NCBI GenBank assembly: GCA_004794655.1
Contig: SMMW01000003.1
Coordinates: 14,011,501-14,075,500 of the forward strand
DNA from: Marisa cornuarietis
Taxonomy: Eukaryota > Mollusca > Gastropoda > Architaenioglossa > Ampullariidae
Length of the DNA: 64,000 nt
Reading direction: 5' to 3'
Each line of letters starts with the position of its first letter. Position 1 is the first letter of the stretch. A model generated the notes under the pieces. It was given only the letters and a program-made list of their open reading frames with translations, was not told the origin of the DNA and ran no database searches. The position numbers and the translations under genes are program-made. Positions 36,400 through 41,039 of this stretch are shown piece by piece.

Positions 36400-36640
36400 T
36401 GAGGCGCCTCTTAACCTGGCAAACTGTGCGTGTGTGTGTGTGTGTGTCCATAGCGGCCCAGGTCTGTACCAACACGCGGCCGTAAGCACTGTTGACGCAC
36501 CTGGCATGCTGGCGTCGCAGCTGATTGACGTACGATTTGGTGCAGACGAAGAGCACAACCACAGCAGAGGTCAGGAGGAGGTGCTGCATCGCCAGCGCTG
36601 ACTGCGAACTGCGGTACGACTGCAGATCACAGGTGGTCAT
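2537..36640 (-). CDS. FAD-dependent monooxygenase-like protein, six coding exons, predicted 408 aa
   Basis: Seen: six minus-strand open segments join at GT/AG borders with matching phases (2, 0, 0, 0, 1) and sum to 1227 nt, exactly 409 codons including TGA. The protein has a hydrophobic stretch at about residues 18-34, a dinucleotide-binding GAGPVG at 54-59 followed by an acidic strand end (LVLYEE, 75-80), a DG motif (ACDGSTG, 171-177), and a late GEAN segment near 338-341 followed by [12 protein letters not shown]. Known: this order matches group A flavoprotein hydroxylases (FAD_binding_3 type), where GxGxxG binds ADP, DG contacts FAD and NADPH, and a GD motif binds the ribityl chain. Inference: a membrane-anchored FAD oxidoreductase; the substrate is unknown. 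Odd points: GD is replaced by GE, intron 2 is about 25.7 kb, and the exon 5 donor is weak. An in-frame TAA lies 36 bases before the chosen ATG with no other ATG between. Confidence 0.8.
2785..2815. repeat. (ATG)n microsatellite
   Basis: About ten ATG units in the last intron of the FAD gene, some 70 bases before the exon 6 acceptor, followed by a shorter GATGATGATG. Confidence 0.9.
3798..4014 (-). CDS. FAD monooxygenase-like gene, coding exon 5 (C-terminal FAD contact)
   Basis: The acceptor is TTGCTGCTCGCAG. The exon starts [13 protein letters not shown] and includes [12 protein letters not shown]. The family usually has a GD pair here; this protein has GE. The donor ACAG|GTTCGC is poor, but it is the one giving phase 1, which matches exon 6 and rebuilds glycine in FQTGLDVN. 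Reading on would give a spurious tail ending in TAA at 3709. Confidence 0.7.
4511..5234 (+). mobile_element. pogo/Tigger-like DNA transposon, internally deleted
   Basis: The left end CAGTGGTACCTTGG pairs with the right end, which on the opposite strand reads CAATAGTACCTCAACTCTCG. Both ends are flanked by TA, the target duplication of the Tc1/mariner/pogo group. Inside is a decayed helix-turn-helix reading frame (see 4832-5050). At 724 bp it is far shorter than an autonomous element of about 2 kb or more, and the catalytic DDE part is missing. It lies in intron 4 of the FAD gene. Confidence 0.7.
4832..5050 (+). pseudogene. Remnant of pogo-type transposase DNA-binding domain
   Basis: One frame reads [15 protein letters not shown], a stop, [20 protein letters not shown], then [17 protein letters not shown]. 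This is the layout of the CENP-B/pogo N-terminal helix-turn-helix: a recognition helix with STIxTILK, an AIKAA stretch, then the start of the second HTH. The in-frame stop, the missing start and the absence of a DDE domain make it non-functional. Confidence 0.7.
5669..5777. mobile_element. Short palindromic MITE, about 109 bp
   Basis: Arms of about 35-40 bases, starting CCTAGCGGCACAGAATG on the left and, on the other strand, CCCTAGCAGCACAGAATG on the right, continue through AAAACATAT to the TCCCATC region. The loop is short. No coding capacity. Confidence 0.6.
6365..6446. repeat. (TG)n microsatellite, about 41 units
   Basis: An uninterrupted TG run in intron 4 of the FAD gene. Confidence 0.97.
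7809..7931. repeat. Tandem repeat, unit about 36 bp, four copies
   Basis: The unit core GTGAATAAAGCTGTGTG then TTCTATG recurs four times with variants, ending about 50 bases downstream of the exon 4 donor of the minus-strand gene. Confidence 0.75.
7979..8155 (-). CDS. FAD monooxygenase-like gene, coding exon 4
   Basis: An exon of 59 codons starting [14 protein letters not shown] and ending LILDRS. The acceptor is TGTCTTCGACTAG. The preferred donor is TCG|GTGAAG, which keeps phase 0 and removes an unconserved-looking tail (VKCFCCSPS). The segment between the DG motif and the last FAD contact is normally the substrate-binding sheet in this fold. The donor choice is less certain than the acceptor. 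Confidence 0.7.
8463..8481. repeat. (TA)n microsatellite
   Basis: A short TATATA run in intron 3 of the FAD gene, followed by a pyrimidine-rich stretch that ends in a C run at about 8565-8573. Confidence 0.8.
8587..8784 (-). CDS. FAD monooxygenase-like gene, coding exon 3 (DG motif)
   Basis: An exon of 66 codons in phase 0 at both ends. The acceptor is TTCTGTCCATACTTGCAG and the donor is CGG|GTGAGT, both close to consensus. It encodes [20 protein letters not shown], the DG fingerprint of flavoprotein hydroxylases. It follows exon 2 across an intron of about 25.7 kb. An extra small exon inside that intron cannot be excluded, but the protein reads smoothly across the junction. Confidence 0.8.
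8975..9052 (+). mobile_element. SINE/LINE 3' tail copy ending in (ATT)n
   Basis: The sequence GCGCTAAGAGCAT, then GAGTGTGAATATGCGCTAT, then an ATT run. The same tail ends the LINE fragment at 32689-33810 (minus strand) and recurs at 28757, 30383, 37650 and 50295. Confidence 0.6.
10022..10110. repeat. GA-rich simple sequence
   Basis: Imperfect (GA)n with GGA and GGGG interruptions. The minus-strand open frame through it is low-complexity serine/leucine and not credible as a gene. Confidence 0.85.
10438..10552. repeat. Compound (GA)n/(TG)n tract
   Basis: GAGA runs are followed by TGTG runs over about 115 bases. No gene signal. Confidence 0.85.
11230..12090 (-). mobile_element. Non-LTR retrotransposon fragment (RT palm end to 3' terminus)
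   Basis: The longest frame (12009-11389) reads [14 protein letters not shown], then [34 protein letters not shown], and [20 protein letters not shown], the order seen after the catalytic YADD box in many LINE polymerases. It shifts frame near 11530, continues as [11 protein letters not shown] and [13 protein letters not shown], and ends near [12 protein letters not shown]. Upstream, DARTIT is followed by a shift, and the expected FADD is read as RVEI, so the active site is lost. It is 5'-truncated and dead, and lies in intron 2 of the FAD gene. RTE or a related clade is likely but not settled. Confidence 0.8.
12110..12198. repeat. Direct repeat A flanking the THAP region (partner 13652-13745)
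   Basis: Starts GTTTCATATTAGATAGTT and continues through ATGTAATATGG to GTGAAGTAT and AGAGGCAG. The partner copy is similar throughout, roughly 80 percent by eye. The pair encloses the exon candidate at 12352, the THAP remnant and a SINE. Confidence 0.6.
12352..12505 (+). CDS. Candidate first exon, unknown product
   Basis: An ATG in good context (AGCCATGGCT) opens 51 codons starting [17 protein letters not shown] and ends before a consensus donor GTAAGT at 12506. A CCAAT motif lies about 100 bases upstream (12254). No downstream exon was found and the minus strand is also open here, so this may be part of the repeat bounded by 12110 and 13745. The family is not recognised. Confidence 0.25.
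12881..13241 (-). pseudogene. THAP-type zinc finger remnant, frameshifted
   Basis: The first frame starts [19 protein letters not shown] and carries the CxxxxC pair. A second frame reads [14 protein letters not shown], then [11 protein letters not shown] and [13 protein letters not shown], giving the conserved tryptophan, the C-x2-H pair and the proline box. Together they form the C2CH THAP DNA-binding domain. The halves are split by a one-base shift in an A-rich tract near 13100, and a GAGA run has expanded an RERER insert. THAP domains occur in P-element-like transposases and in host regulators; here a transposon or retrocopy origin is likely. Confidence 0.65.
13330..13505 (-). mobile_element. 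tRNA-derived SINE, copy 2
   Basis: On the minus strand, GGTGGCACAACGGTTAGTGG (A box) is followed by GTACTGGGTTCAAATGTC (B box), then the shared body ending TTGGTTGCTGGCTGGGC and AACACC. It is the best preserved head of this family in the window. It probably has the same origin as 815-1020 and 56505-56690. Confidence 0.75.
13652..13745. repeat. Direct repeat B (partner 12110-12198)
   Basis: Second copy of the repeat that begins GTTTCATATTAGATAGTT, in the same orientation as copy A about 1.54 kb away. Confidence 0.6.
13746..16480. other. Intron 2 sequence without recognised features
   Basis: AT-moderate sequence with only short open frames whose translations look random. No conserved domain, tRNA or clear repeat was seen. 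Confidence 0.5.
16484..16524. repeat. (CA)n microsatellite
   Basis: About 20 CA units, followed by degenerate GTGAAACACA-like motifs to about 16630 and an (AAAC)n run near 16672-16695. Confidence 0.95.
17011..17325 (+). other. Open frame of 104 codons with signal-peptide-like start
   Basis: Begins [19 protein letters not shown], which looks like a secretion signal, followed by a glycine-rich stretch and about 60 ordinary residues. The opposite strand is also open for 93 codons. No family is recognised and no promoter is visible, so chance is the simplest explanation. Confidence 0.12.
18285..18475. repeat. AT-rich minisatellite, 20-bp unit with 40-bp higher-order repeat
   Basis: Units such as TTGCATTTTATACTTATAGA repeat about nine times, and one 40-base block is repeated exactly. 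The left end contains perfect palindromes, TATACATTGCAATGTATA at 18294-18311 and a 22-base one at 18322-18343. Confidence 0.8.
18831..18898. repeat. (CA)n microsatellite, about 34 units
   Basis: An uninterrupted CA run in intron 2. Confidence 0.97.
18960..21480. other. Intron 2 sequence without recognised features
   Basis: Scattered short open frames and a small (AATA)n run near 20980. No domain, RNA gene or repeat pair was recognised. Confidence 0.45.
21621..21885. repeat. Diverged direct repeat, copy 1 (partner 22890-23169)
   Basis: Shared landmarks in order: TTTTTACAGACAA, AATAAAAGTGACT, CTTCTAAT then GTATT, GGTGTTTATTC then GTAAAAC, AAGTACAA then AAAGTGTCTA, and GACGCGATTCACA. The copies are about 1.27 kb apart, in the same orientation. 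Confidence 0.7.
22890..23169. repeat. Diverged direct repeat, copy 2 (partner 21621-21885)
   Basis: Same landmarks as copy 1, with small insertions. The spacer between copies (21886-22889) has no recognisable gag or pol, so long terminal repeats of a decayed element are possible but not shown. Confidence 0.7.
23177..23429. mobile_element. MITE with inverted ends, about 253 bp
   Basis: The left end AGTTGCACAACACGTTTCTA matches the right end read on the other strand, AGTTGCACAACACATTTCTA. The middle is AT-rich and non-coding. It directly follows direct repeat copy 2. Confidence 0.6.
24446..24492. repeat. Imperfect (ATC)n
   Basis: ATC and ATCA units over about 45 bases in intron 2. Confidence 0.8.
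26182..26276. repeat. Compound (ATC)n then (AGC)n microsatellite
   Basis: About 19 ATC units pass directly into about 13 AGC units. It lies immediately beyond the 3' end of the minus-strand LINE fragment at 26285-26655 and may have grown from its tail. Confidence 0.92.
26285..26655 (-). mobile_element. Non-LTR retrotransposon 3' fragment
   Basis: Across frameshifts, the minus strand reads MEMRCY, then [47 protein letters not shown], then [12 protein letters not shown] and ending [10 protein letters not shown]. This is the usual LINE order of RCYRRLL, ISYKDH, LKW, GGRRRGR and W-DNI. Only the last part of the polymerase region remains. It is related to, but clearly diverged from, the copy at 11230-12090. 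Confidence 0.7.
27047..27125. repeat. (TG)n followed by (CG)n
   Basis: About 31 TG units change into a GCGCGC run, then GA repeats. Alternating purine and pyrimidine tracts of this kind can adopt Z-DNA (established); no role is shown here. Confidence 0.95.
27512..28000 (+). other. Unassigned open frame of 162 codons
   Basis: One of the longest frames in the window. The translation, basic at the C-terminal half ([15 protein letters not shown]), has no recognised motif. It might be chance, or an exon of the receptor-like remnant further right. Confidence 0.15.
28261..28331. repeat. (GTCC)n then (AGTC)n microsatellite
   Basis: About six GTCC units and ten AGTC units back to back. Confidence 0.95.
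28549..28742 (+). pseudogene. Candidate exon of a receptor-like gene, unknown domain
   Basis: A good acceptor (TTCTTTAAATCTCCCGCAG) opens a frame starting [15 protein letters not shown] and running to [19 protein letters not shown], ending near a weak donor CC|GTAGTC; the frame stops one codon later. The strand-rich, threonine-rich composition suggests an extracellular beta domain (inference). It is separated from the EGF-repeat remnant on the same strand by a SINE-like insertion, so both may be pieces of one decayed gene. The opposite strand is also open for 159 codons. Confidence 0.35.
28757..29222 (-). mobile_element. Composite SINE: tRNA-like head, central block, (ATT)n tail
   Basis: Reading minus, a head with GGGTTCAGATCTCG (B-box-like) and ACACCTGTTCGCAGGGCTGG is followed by GGGTTTCTTCCGGGTACTCC and GGTTTCCTCC. 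A long middle follows, ending AAAGCGCATTGAGCTTG then GTGCGCTATAGAAG and an ATT run. The head resembles the SINEs at 815, 13330 and 56505, while the tail resembles the LINE tail at 32689. At about 465 bp it could be one full-length element or two stacked insertions. Confidence 0.55.
29225..30360 (+). pseudogene. Decayed EGF-repeat receptor fragment
   Basis: Translations in shifting frames show EGF-like modules: [109 protein letters not shown] and KSGYQGVFC. The spacing GxxC and CGxC with GY before a final C is that of the MEGF/scavenger-receptor F class of cell-surface proteins. There are several in-frame stops, cysteine losses and a poly(A) run at about 30213-30231, so this is a pseudogene piece. 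It lies inside intron 2 on the opposite strand to the FAD gene. Confidence 0.65.
30383..30456 (+). mobile_element. SINE/LINE 3' tail copy ending in (ATT)n
   Basis: AAGCGCCTTGAGCTTGCCC, then TAATATACAAG and an ATT run. It follows the EGF remnant directly. Confidence 0.6.
31071..31126. repeat. (GAAA)n microsatellite, about 13 units
   Basis: A pure AGAA run in intron 2. Confidence 0.97.
31127..32688. other. Intron 2 sequence without recognised features
   Basis: Only short random-looking frames; no repeat pair or domain was recognised. Confidence 0.45.
32689..33810 (-). mobile_element. L2/CR1-like LINE copy with internal deletion and intact 3' tail
   Basis: Minus-strand order: [20 protein letters not shown], then VPQGSVL and ILYTKPLW, then directly [40 protein letters not shown] and LLHKLQK, then [11 protein letters not shown] and a [13 protein letters not shown] end. 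The block that should carry the catalytic YADD is missing between TKPLW and LGLI, so an internal deletion removed the active site. The 3' end (32762-32689) reads GTGCTACGAGCATGC then GAGTGTGAATATACGC, the same tail as the SINE-like copies elsewhere in the window. Confidence 0.75.
34513..34825 (-). CDS. FAD monooxygenase-like gene, coding exon 2 (Rossmann fold)
   Basis: The exon holds the dinucleotide-binding core: a beta strand TVVVI, then GAGPVG, then LVLYEE at the end of the second strand. It continues through [16 protein letters not shown] to FDTK. The donor is AAG|GTAAGC, phase 0. The acceptor reads GATGATGCAG|GTGC, and the intron bases before it are an (ATG)-type microsatellite rather than a pyrimidine tract. 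The coding quality and the fit with exon 1 make the exon very likely real. Confidence 0.85.
34829..34911. repeat. (ATC)n / (GAT)n microsatellite on a splice acceptor
   Basis: About 27 trinucleotide units. On the minus strand it is (GAT)n and runs straight into GCAG|G of the exon 2 acceptor of the FAD gene, taking the place of the pyrimidine tract. Confidence 0.95.
35034..35793. mobile_element. Foldback element, 760 bp with about 193-bp inverted arms
   Basis: The left arm 35034-35226 starts GGGCCTGGGTTGCATATGA, includes AGTCGGACTTGAC and ends GACCGGCGAC. The right arm 35600-35793, read on the other strand, starts GGGGTCTGTTTCATGTGA, includes GTTGGACTTGACG and ends GACCGGCGAC. Shared inner blocks are ATTTTCAAAC, CGTTGGC and GTCTCAAGTG. 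The loop is about 370 bp with no recognised coding. It lies in intron 1 of the FAD gene. Confidence 0.75.
35878..35985. repeat. Direct duplication in intron 1, copy 1
   Basis: Starts GTCAGACGTAGGTAATAAGG and ends AAATCCTCCTT. Copy 2 is at 36208-36313. A shorter unit (AAAGACGTAGATAATAAG) also repeats just before, from about 35815. Confidence 0.65.
36208..36313. repeat. Direct duplication in intron 1, copy 2
   Basis: ATCAGACGCAGATAATAAGG to AAATCCTCCTT, matching copy 1 with small gaps. Confidence 0.65.
36344..36447. repeat. Two (TG)n tracts near the exon 1 donor
   Basis: TG runs at 36344-36398 and 36427-36447, within 160 bases of the exon 1 donor of the FAD gene (CA-rich on the transcript strand). 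Confidence 0.93.
36501..36640 (-). CDS. FAD monooxygenase-like gene, coding exon 1 (start codon, membrane anchor)
   Basis: The ATG is at 36640-36638. The exon encodes 46 residues plus two bases and ends CATGCCAG before the donor GTGCGT. The split codon AG|G rebuilds an arginine with exon 2, giving [16 protein letters not shown] without a break, which is strong support for the junction. Residues 18-34 ([15 protein letters not shown]) form a hydrophobic segment suited to a signal anchor. A possible acceptor (GTTGCAG) ends at 36658, so an upstream untranslated exon may exist. Confidence 0.75.
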
Positions 36641-37010
36641 GGCTGGCTGTGCCGGGCCTGCAACACCGACACCCCATTAACGTCACGCGCACAAGCTGTC
36701 ACGTCTCGCAATGTGCTGAGCAGAAATACATTTGAGCTCATTGCTCTTTGCTAGCTAGCGCTGCTTTAAACCAACACAACCACCAGCCCTACTCTTGCTC
36801 CTGCTACCATCAAAGCACTACCATTTTCGACCATCAGTCTTCATTGGGTATCTGTTGTGTTATGAATGTCTGCAATATTCTTCTTTATTATTTATAAAGA
36901 AAAACATTCTAAATTTGTGTGTACCTTTTGTCAATAAATAAAACTTGGATTCTTTTAAATTAAAATCTTTATATTTTCAAACCTTGAGCCGACCGGGCAT
37001 TTTCCAATGA

Positions 37011-37019
37011 TATAAAAAG
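37011..37019 (+). promoter_or_regulatory. Candidate TATA box
   Basis: TATAAAAAG, with CCAAT a few bases upstream. An initiator-like TCATAC lies about 27 bases downstream. It points away from the FAD gene, whose coding start is 370 bases to the left. Confidence 0.3.
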
Positions 37020-37114
37020 GCCGACCTGTACGTCTGCATCATACTTGGAGCTCAGTTTGATCGCATACACTTTTTCTAGTGTTTACTCCTACAGCTTACA
37101 GTCATAACGGTATA

Positions 37115-37234
37115 ATGCATCTTTCGGTATCTTTTCTATGTTCTTATTTTTCATCAGCAATCGTTCGTCCTGCGTTTCTCAATGCTTTATCGTCTTCATC
37201 ATTGCATTGTTCTTCGTTTTTTTTTCTGACTTAA
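37115..37234 (+). CDS. Candidate short secreted peptide ORF, 39 codons
   Basis: The first ATG after the candidate TATA box opens MHLSVSFLCSYFSSAIVRP and ends at TAA after a phenylalanine-rich stretch. The hydrophobic start could be a signal peptide. No cysteine framework, cleavage dibasic site or family is recognised, so it may be chance or the first exon of something longer. Confidence 0.15.
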   Translation: MHLSVSFLCSYFSSAIVRPAFLNALSSSSLHCSSFFFLT

Positions 37235-37249
37235 GTGAGAAAAACGAAT

Positions 37250-37372
37250 GTCATTATAGATAATATTAATATTAATAATGTCACTATAGATAATATTAAA
37301 ATGTCATTATATATAATATTAATATTAAAATGTCATTATAGATAATATTAAAGCAAATATGTAATTTTAGAT
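37250..37372. repeat. AT-rich tandem repeat, unit about 35 bp
   Basis: AATGTCATTATAGATAATAT and AATATTAA recur about three and a half times with small changes. Confidence 0.75.
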
Positions 37373-37649
37373 AAAATAAGTCGGTAATATTATACATTGC
37401 AAATAATCCCACAAATAACCAAACAAAAAATAGGAGACATCATGTCTCAAAAAGCTGAACAGAGCATTCATGCTACTTATACTGCCACTGCTACAAGAAC
37501 TACCCCTTCCACATCAAGCACTAGTACTGTGGAAGTAACACTGTAAAATAAAGATCTCTCTATACAGTCTGTAAAATAAAGACCGCATAACACAGATCTA
37601 TATTATAAAGGTATAAATATTGTAGAAGAAATTTCTGGATGATGCTTGT

Positions 37650-37730
37650 AATTATTATTAATAATAATGAGTTAGAATTTATTTATAGCGCAATATCTCA
37701 GCCAAAAGCAAACTAAATGCGCTGAACAAG
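37650..37730 (-). mobile_element. SINE/LINE 3' tail copy
   Basis: Minus strand: CAGCGCATTTAGTTTGC, then ATTGCGCTATAAATAAATTC and an ATT/AAT run. It matches the tails at 8975, 28757 and 30383. Confidence 0.5.
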
Positions 37731-38574
37731 ATCACGAAATAGTCACAGAGATGTAGAAGGAAGAACAAATGCGAAGACTCGCTGCGTTCCAACAGTAAAA
37801 GGCGATCACTGTAGATTTAACGGTAACGACTCCAGAGAATAAGAGTTAGTAACATCAGGAGAATACTGGGAATATATTGAGAAATCTTGAGAATATTAAG
37901 ACATATTCTCATATGAAACTGAAAACGGTCTCGTCACTTCAGTTTATTCACTACAACTCAAGGTCGCTGCCGAAGCGAGTGAAGCACGGCGGAGTGAAAT
38001 CCAGTCAATAGATCCAAACAGTTCGCACTTCAAAATAATTATCATCCAGCTTCAGAACAGAAGAGGGAGAAGCACATGTAAACATGAAGGTCCAACATTT
38101 TTATCCAAATCGAAGCACAACACAAAAACAAAATCAAGGAAAGCCGATCTTTCAGCCTGCTAGGCGAAGGGACATAACTCCCAATAATAGTTGATAAGTG
38201 TACAAACCTACCTCACTGAACTAAAGATTATCTTATGATGACTCACGTGCCTATCAGATTAGTATTAGAGTTTCTTGTTTTTAAGCACAGTGCATCAGAA
38301 AAAGTTTATTATTTATGATAAAAGTAATACCAGAATACTGGTGGTGGTTGGGTGGTGACATCTTTCATAATTAATAATAGAAATTACAGATCACGTGGCA
38401 TCGAGTAAAACGCTATGAAACGGGCAGGCCAGTCTAGTATATGACCAGTCACGCTGAACCCCGCTCATTACCAGCAGCGGTCAACATGTCAGGTCTCATG
38501 CGACGAGCCGTGCAAACTGTCAGGTTTAAGGTGGTTATTAGTAGCCGACCCTGTACCGTCCCACAGCATTTTAT

Positions 38575-38690
38575 TCTTGTGCACTGGGACTTGAACGCAA
38601 GGAATCGATCGTTGAGAAGGACAACATGGATACACGAGAACTTCGCACCAGCTGACTGGTCGTGACTTGTTGATCTTCGATGACGTCGCG
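38575..38690 (-). other. Possible tRNA-like SINE head
   Basis: Minus strand: AGTCAGCTGGTGCGAAG (A-box-like) and, about 50 bases later, GCGTTCAAGTCCCAG (B-box-like). No cloverleaf was verified. The region is open on both strands, but neither translation is recognised. Confidence 0.25.
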
Positions 38691-38926
38691 TTCCACTGGT
38701 GGGCATTATGCTACGGGCCCGATGAGTCTTTCACCGACAATCGATGAGATGAATGGCGGGTTTGTTGGGGCTAGCACCACCTACCCCGCGCAGCACAGTC
38801 AGGCCACCCAACGATAGGAAGTTAAAATAATGGAAGTCTGGCGACATTAACAATGAATTTGCTTCCGTTCTCTATTCCTAGTCTGGGAACAACGATTATC
38901 TATCATTTATCTACTAGAACAATTAG

Positions 38927-38930
<4 letters not shown>

Positions 38931-39012
<82 letters not shown>
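38931..39012. repeat. (TG)n microsatellite, about 41 units
   Basis: An uninterrupted TG run. Confidence 0.97.
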
Positions 39013-39013
<1 letters not shown>

Positions 39014-39199
39014 TTCTTTTCTTTTATGAGACTAAAAGAAACATATACTCAGGACGGTTTGTTTGCTAAATAGAAGCAAACTGCAGATTTGCAGATACAG
39101 GTTTTTCGCAAGAACGACACTGCATTCTCAAATACATATTAAAGAAACACAAAGATGGAACCTAGCCTTATAAATAACAGAGCTCCCCAATTCCCACCC

Positions 39200-39380
39200 A
39201 CGCGCGCGCGCGAGAGAGAGAGACTGAGTGAGTGGGTGTGTCTGTATGTGTGTGAGTGAGAGAGAGAGAGCATGTATGTGTATGAGAGAGAGAGCGAACA
39301 TATGTATTTTAGAGAGAGAGCGCGCACGAGAATGTGTGTCTGTGTGTTTGTTACAGGGGAGAGAGAGAGAGAGAGAGATT
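39200..39380. repeat. Interspersed (GA)n and (TG)n
   Basis: Imperfect GAGAGA and TGTGTG blocks after a short GCGCGC run. Open frames through it are low complexity. Confidence 0.85.
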
Positions 39381-40647
39381 GTGGATAAATTGGAATGCGA
39401 GAGACGCGCTTTATGATGACAGTTTTTACTTGCTGTGATGACAATTCTTACATGCAGTGCTGACAGTTGTCAAGTACAAAGAATGTGTCGCAAACGGTTT
39501 TCATTTGCTTCTTTCATTTCATGCCACTTTTTTATTGGGTCAATAGTTCAAATGTCTTACCTTCTTGCTGACAAAAACCGGCGTTCGTTCCTCAACGCTA
39601 CTTCGTCCAAACTCAGGGTAGCGAGTGCTGTGTCCTACACGGTGCCGTTGTTCTTCAAGGCCATACGGGGCACTTCTCGTGTCCAGAATCATAGACTGCT
39701 TGTCTACGCTCGCCAATATTTATTTTATCTAAACCTCCCTTTCAAGAAACGTCCTGTGATTCGCTTCGACAGCTGGCATGGTGAGAAACCTTTAATGTTA
39801 ACCCTGCACTAAACGGACTTATAAAATAAAGAATCCATTTTAAAATCGAGAGAAACATATGCCACCGTCTATTTCTGTTAGAGTCAGTACACGCATCTTA
39901 AAGCAGATATGAAAGGCGTCACTGATCGAAGCATGTGCTTGAAGTCCATGGATCATCGTGGCGTGAACTGTGAAATCCAAGCAGACGCTTCGCGGAGTCT
40001 GGGTCCTTTTAACACAACACACATTGCGCTGATTAGCGAATATAGTCACAGGACCAACCAGCTATTGCATTCCCAACGAAATTCAGCAACTGGACGTTGA
40101 AAAAGCAACAAAAATAGTAATTACTTAACTCTCAAGCTCTTTCTTTGCACTCCCGATACGGTTGGTGTTTTCATTCACGGCGAATAGAGAGACAATAGAG
40201 AAGTTGAAAGGGAAGGCAGGTCTTCACCTTTGACATTTTGCGCCGCGTGCACCGTGCTTAGTCATTCGCACACAGGAGGAAACTGTTGCTGCAACGCGTG
40301 CACGTGTGCAGACAAGACGGCAGGGCATCGACTGGAGATGGGTGACGCCTATGTAAGGTACCTCTCCCCCGTGAGACTCCTCGCGCAGTGCAGCCGCTGA
40401 TACCTTCAACCTCCCTCCCCTAGAGACGACCACGGGGGTGTAGAGAAGAAAGGGGTTGGGTGGTGAGCGGTCTTGCATGCACCCGTAATGCTCGTCACAA
40501 CTGTGTTGTGCGTAGCGACGTGCTGAGGGAGTTACACCCTCTCCCGTTTTTCTGCCCCCCCCCCACCCTTCCACCTTTTTTTTTTTTTTTGCGCGAGCCA
40601 CCTTGCATGTCTGCAACGGTTTCATTAACTGCCAGAGCGAGCCATAG

Positions 40648-40775
40648 GTACGTGTTCCTGCTACGTAATGTGTGCGGCCAGTAACCCTACCTCACTATTT
40701 AGCGGGGCTGCAACTCAATATGCTCAATAAAGCATAACAAAAAGCCGTTACAATAGCGGTACAAGGAGCCTAACA
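40648..40775. repeat. Dispersed repeat, copy 1 (partner 45916-46040)
   Basis: Shared landmarks: GTTCCT then CTACG, GTGTGCGGCCAGT, GGCTGCAACTCAA, TGCTCA, AGCATAACAAAAAG and TTACAATA then GGAGCC. Confidence 0.55.
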
Positions 40776-41039
40776 CTCTTCAGGCGACCCGCGAGAGTTT
40801 CGGTTGTGGTAGTGGTTGAGGACGGGGTAGACTGAGTAGTGGGTTGAGAGCCGTTTCGTCACTGCATCGAAGCCGTCGGCTTTCCCGTCGTGAGCAGGAT
40901 TCAACTAAGTATGTGCCAAGAAAGTGGGCTAAGTCCTGTCTCTTTATCTCCGTTCCTTGTCGGCTTGTCCGTTGTGCCGGCTCTAGACCCACTTTAATGC
41001 CCTTCTCTTGATGCTGTAAGGCCTCTCGATTTGGCACCT

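Noticed and set aside
39435..39812. 125-codon plus frame
   Set aside because: No recognised motif, no promoter or splice context; length is within chance for this window.
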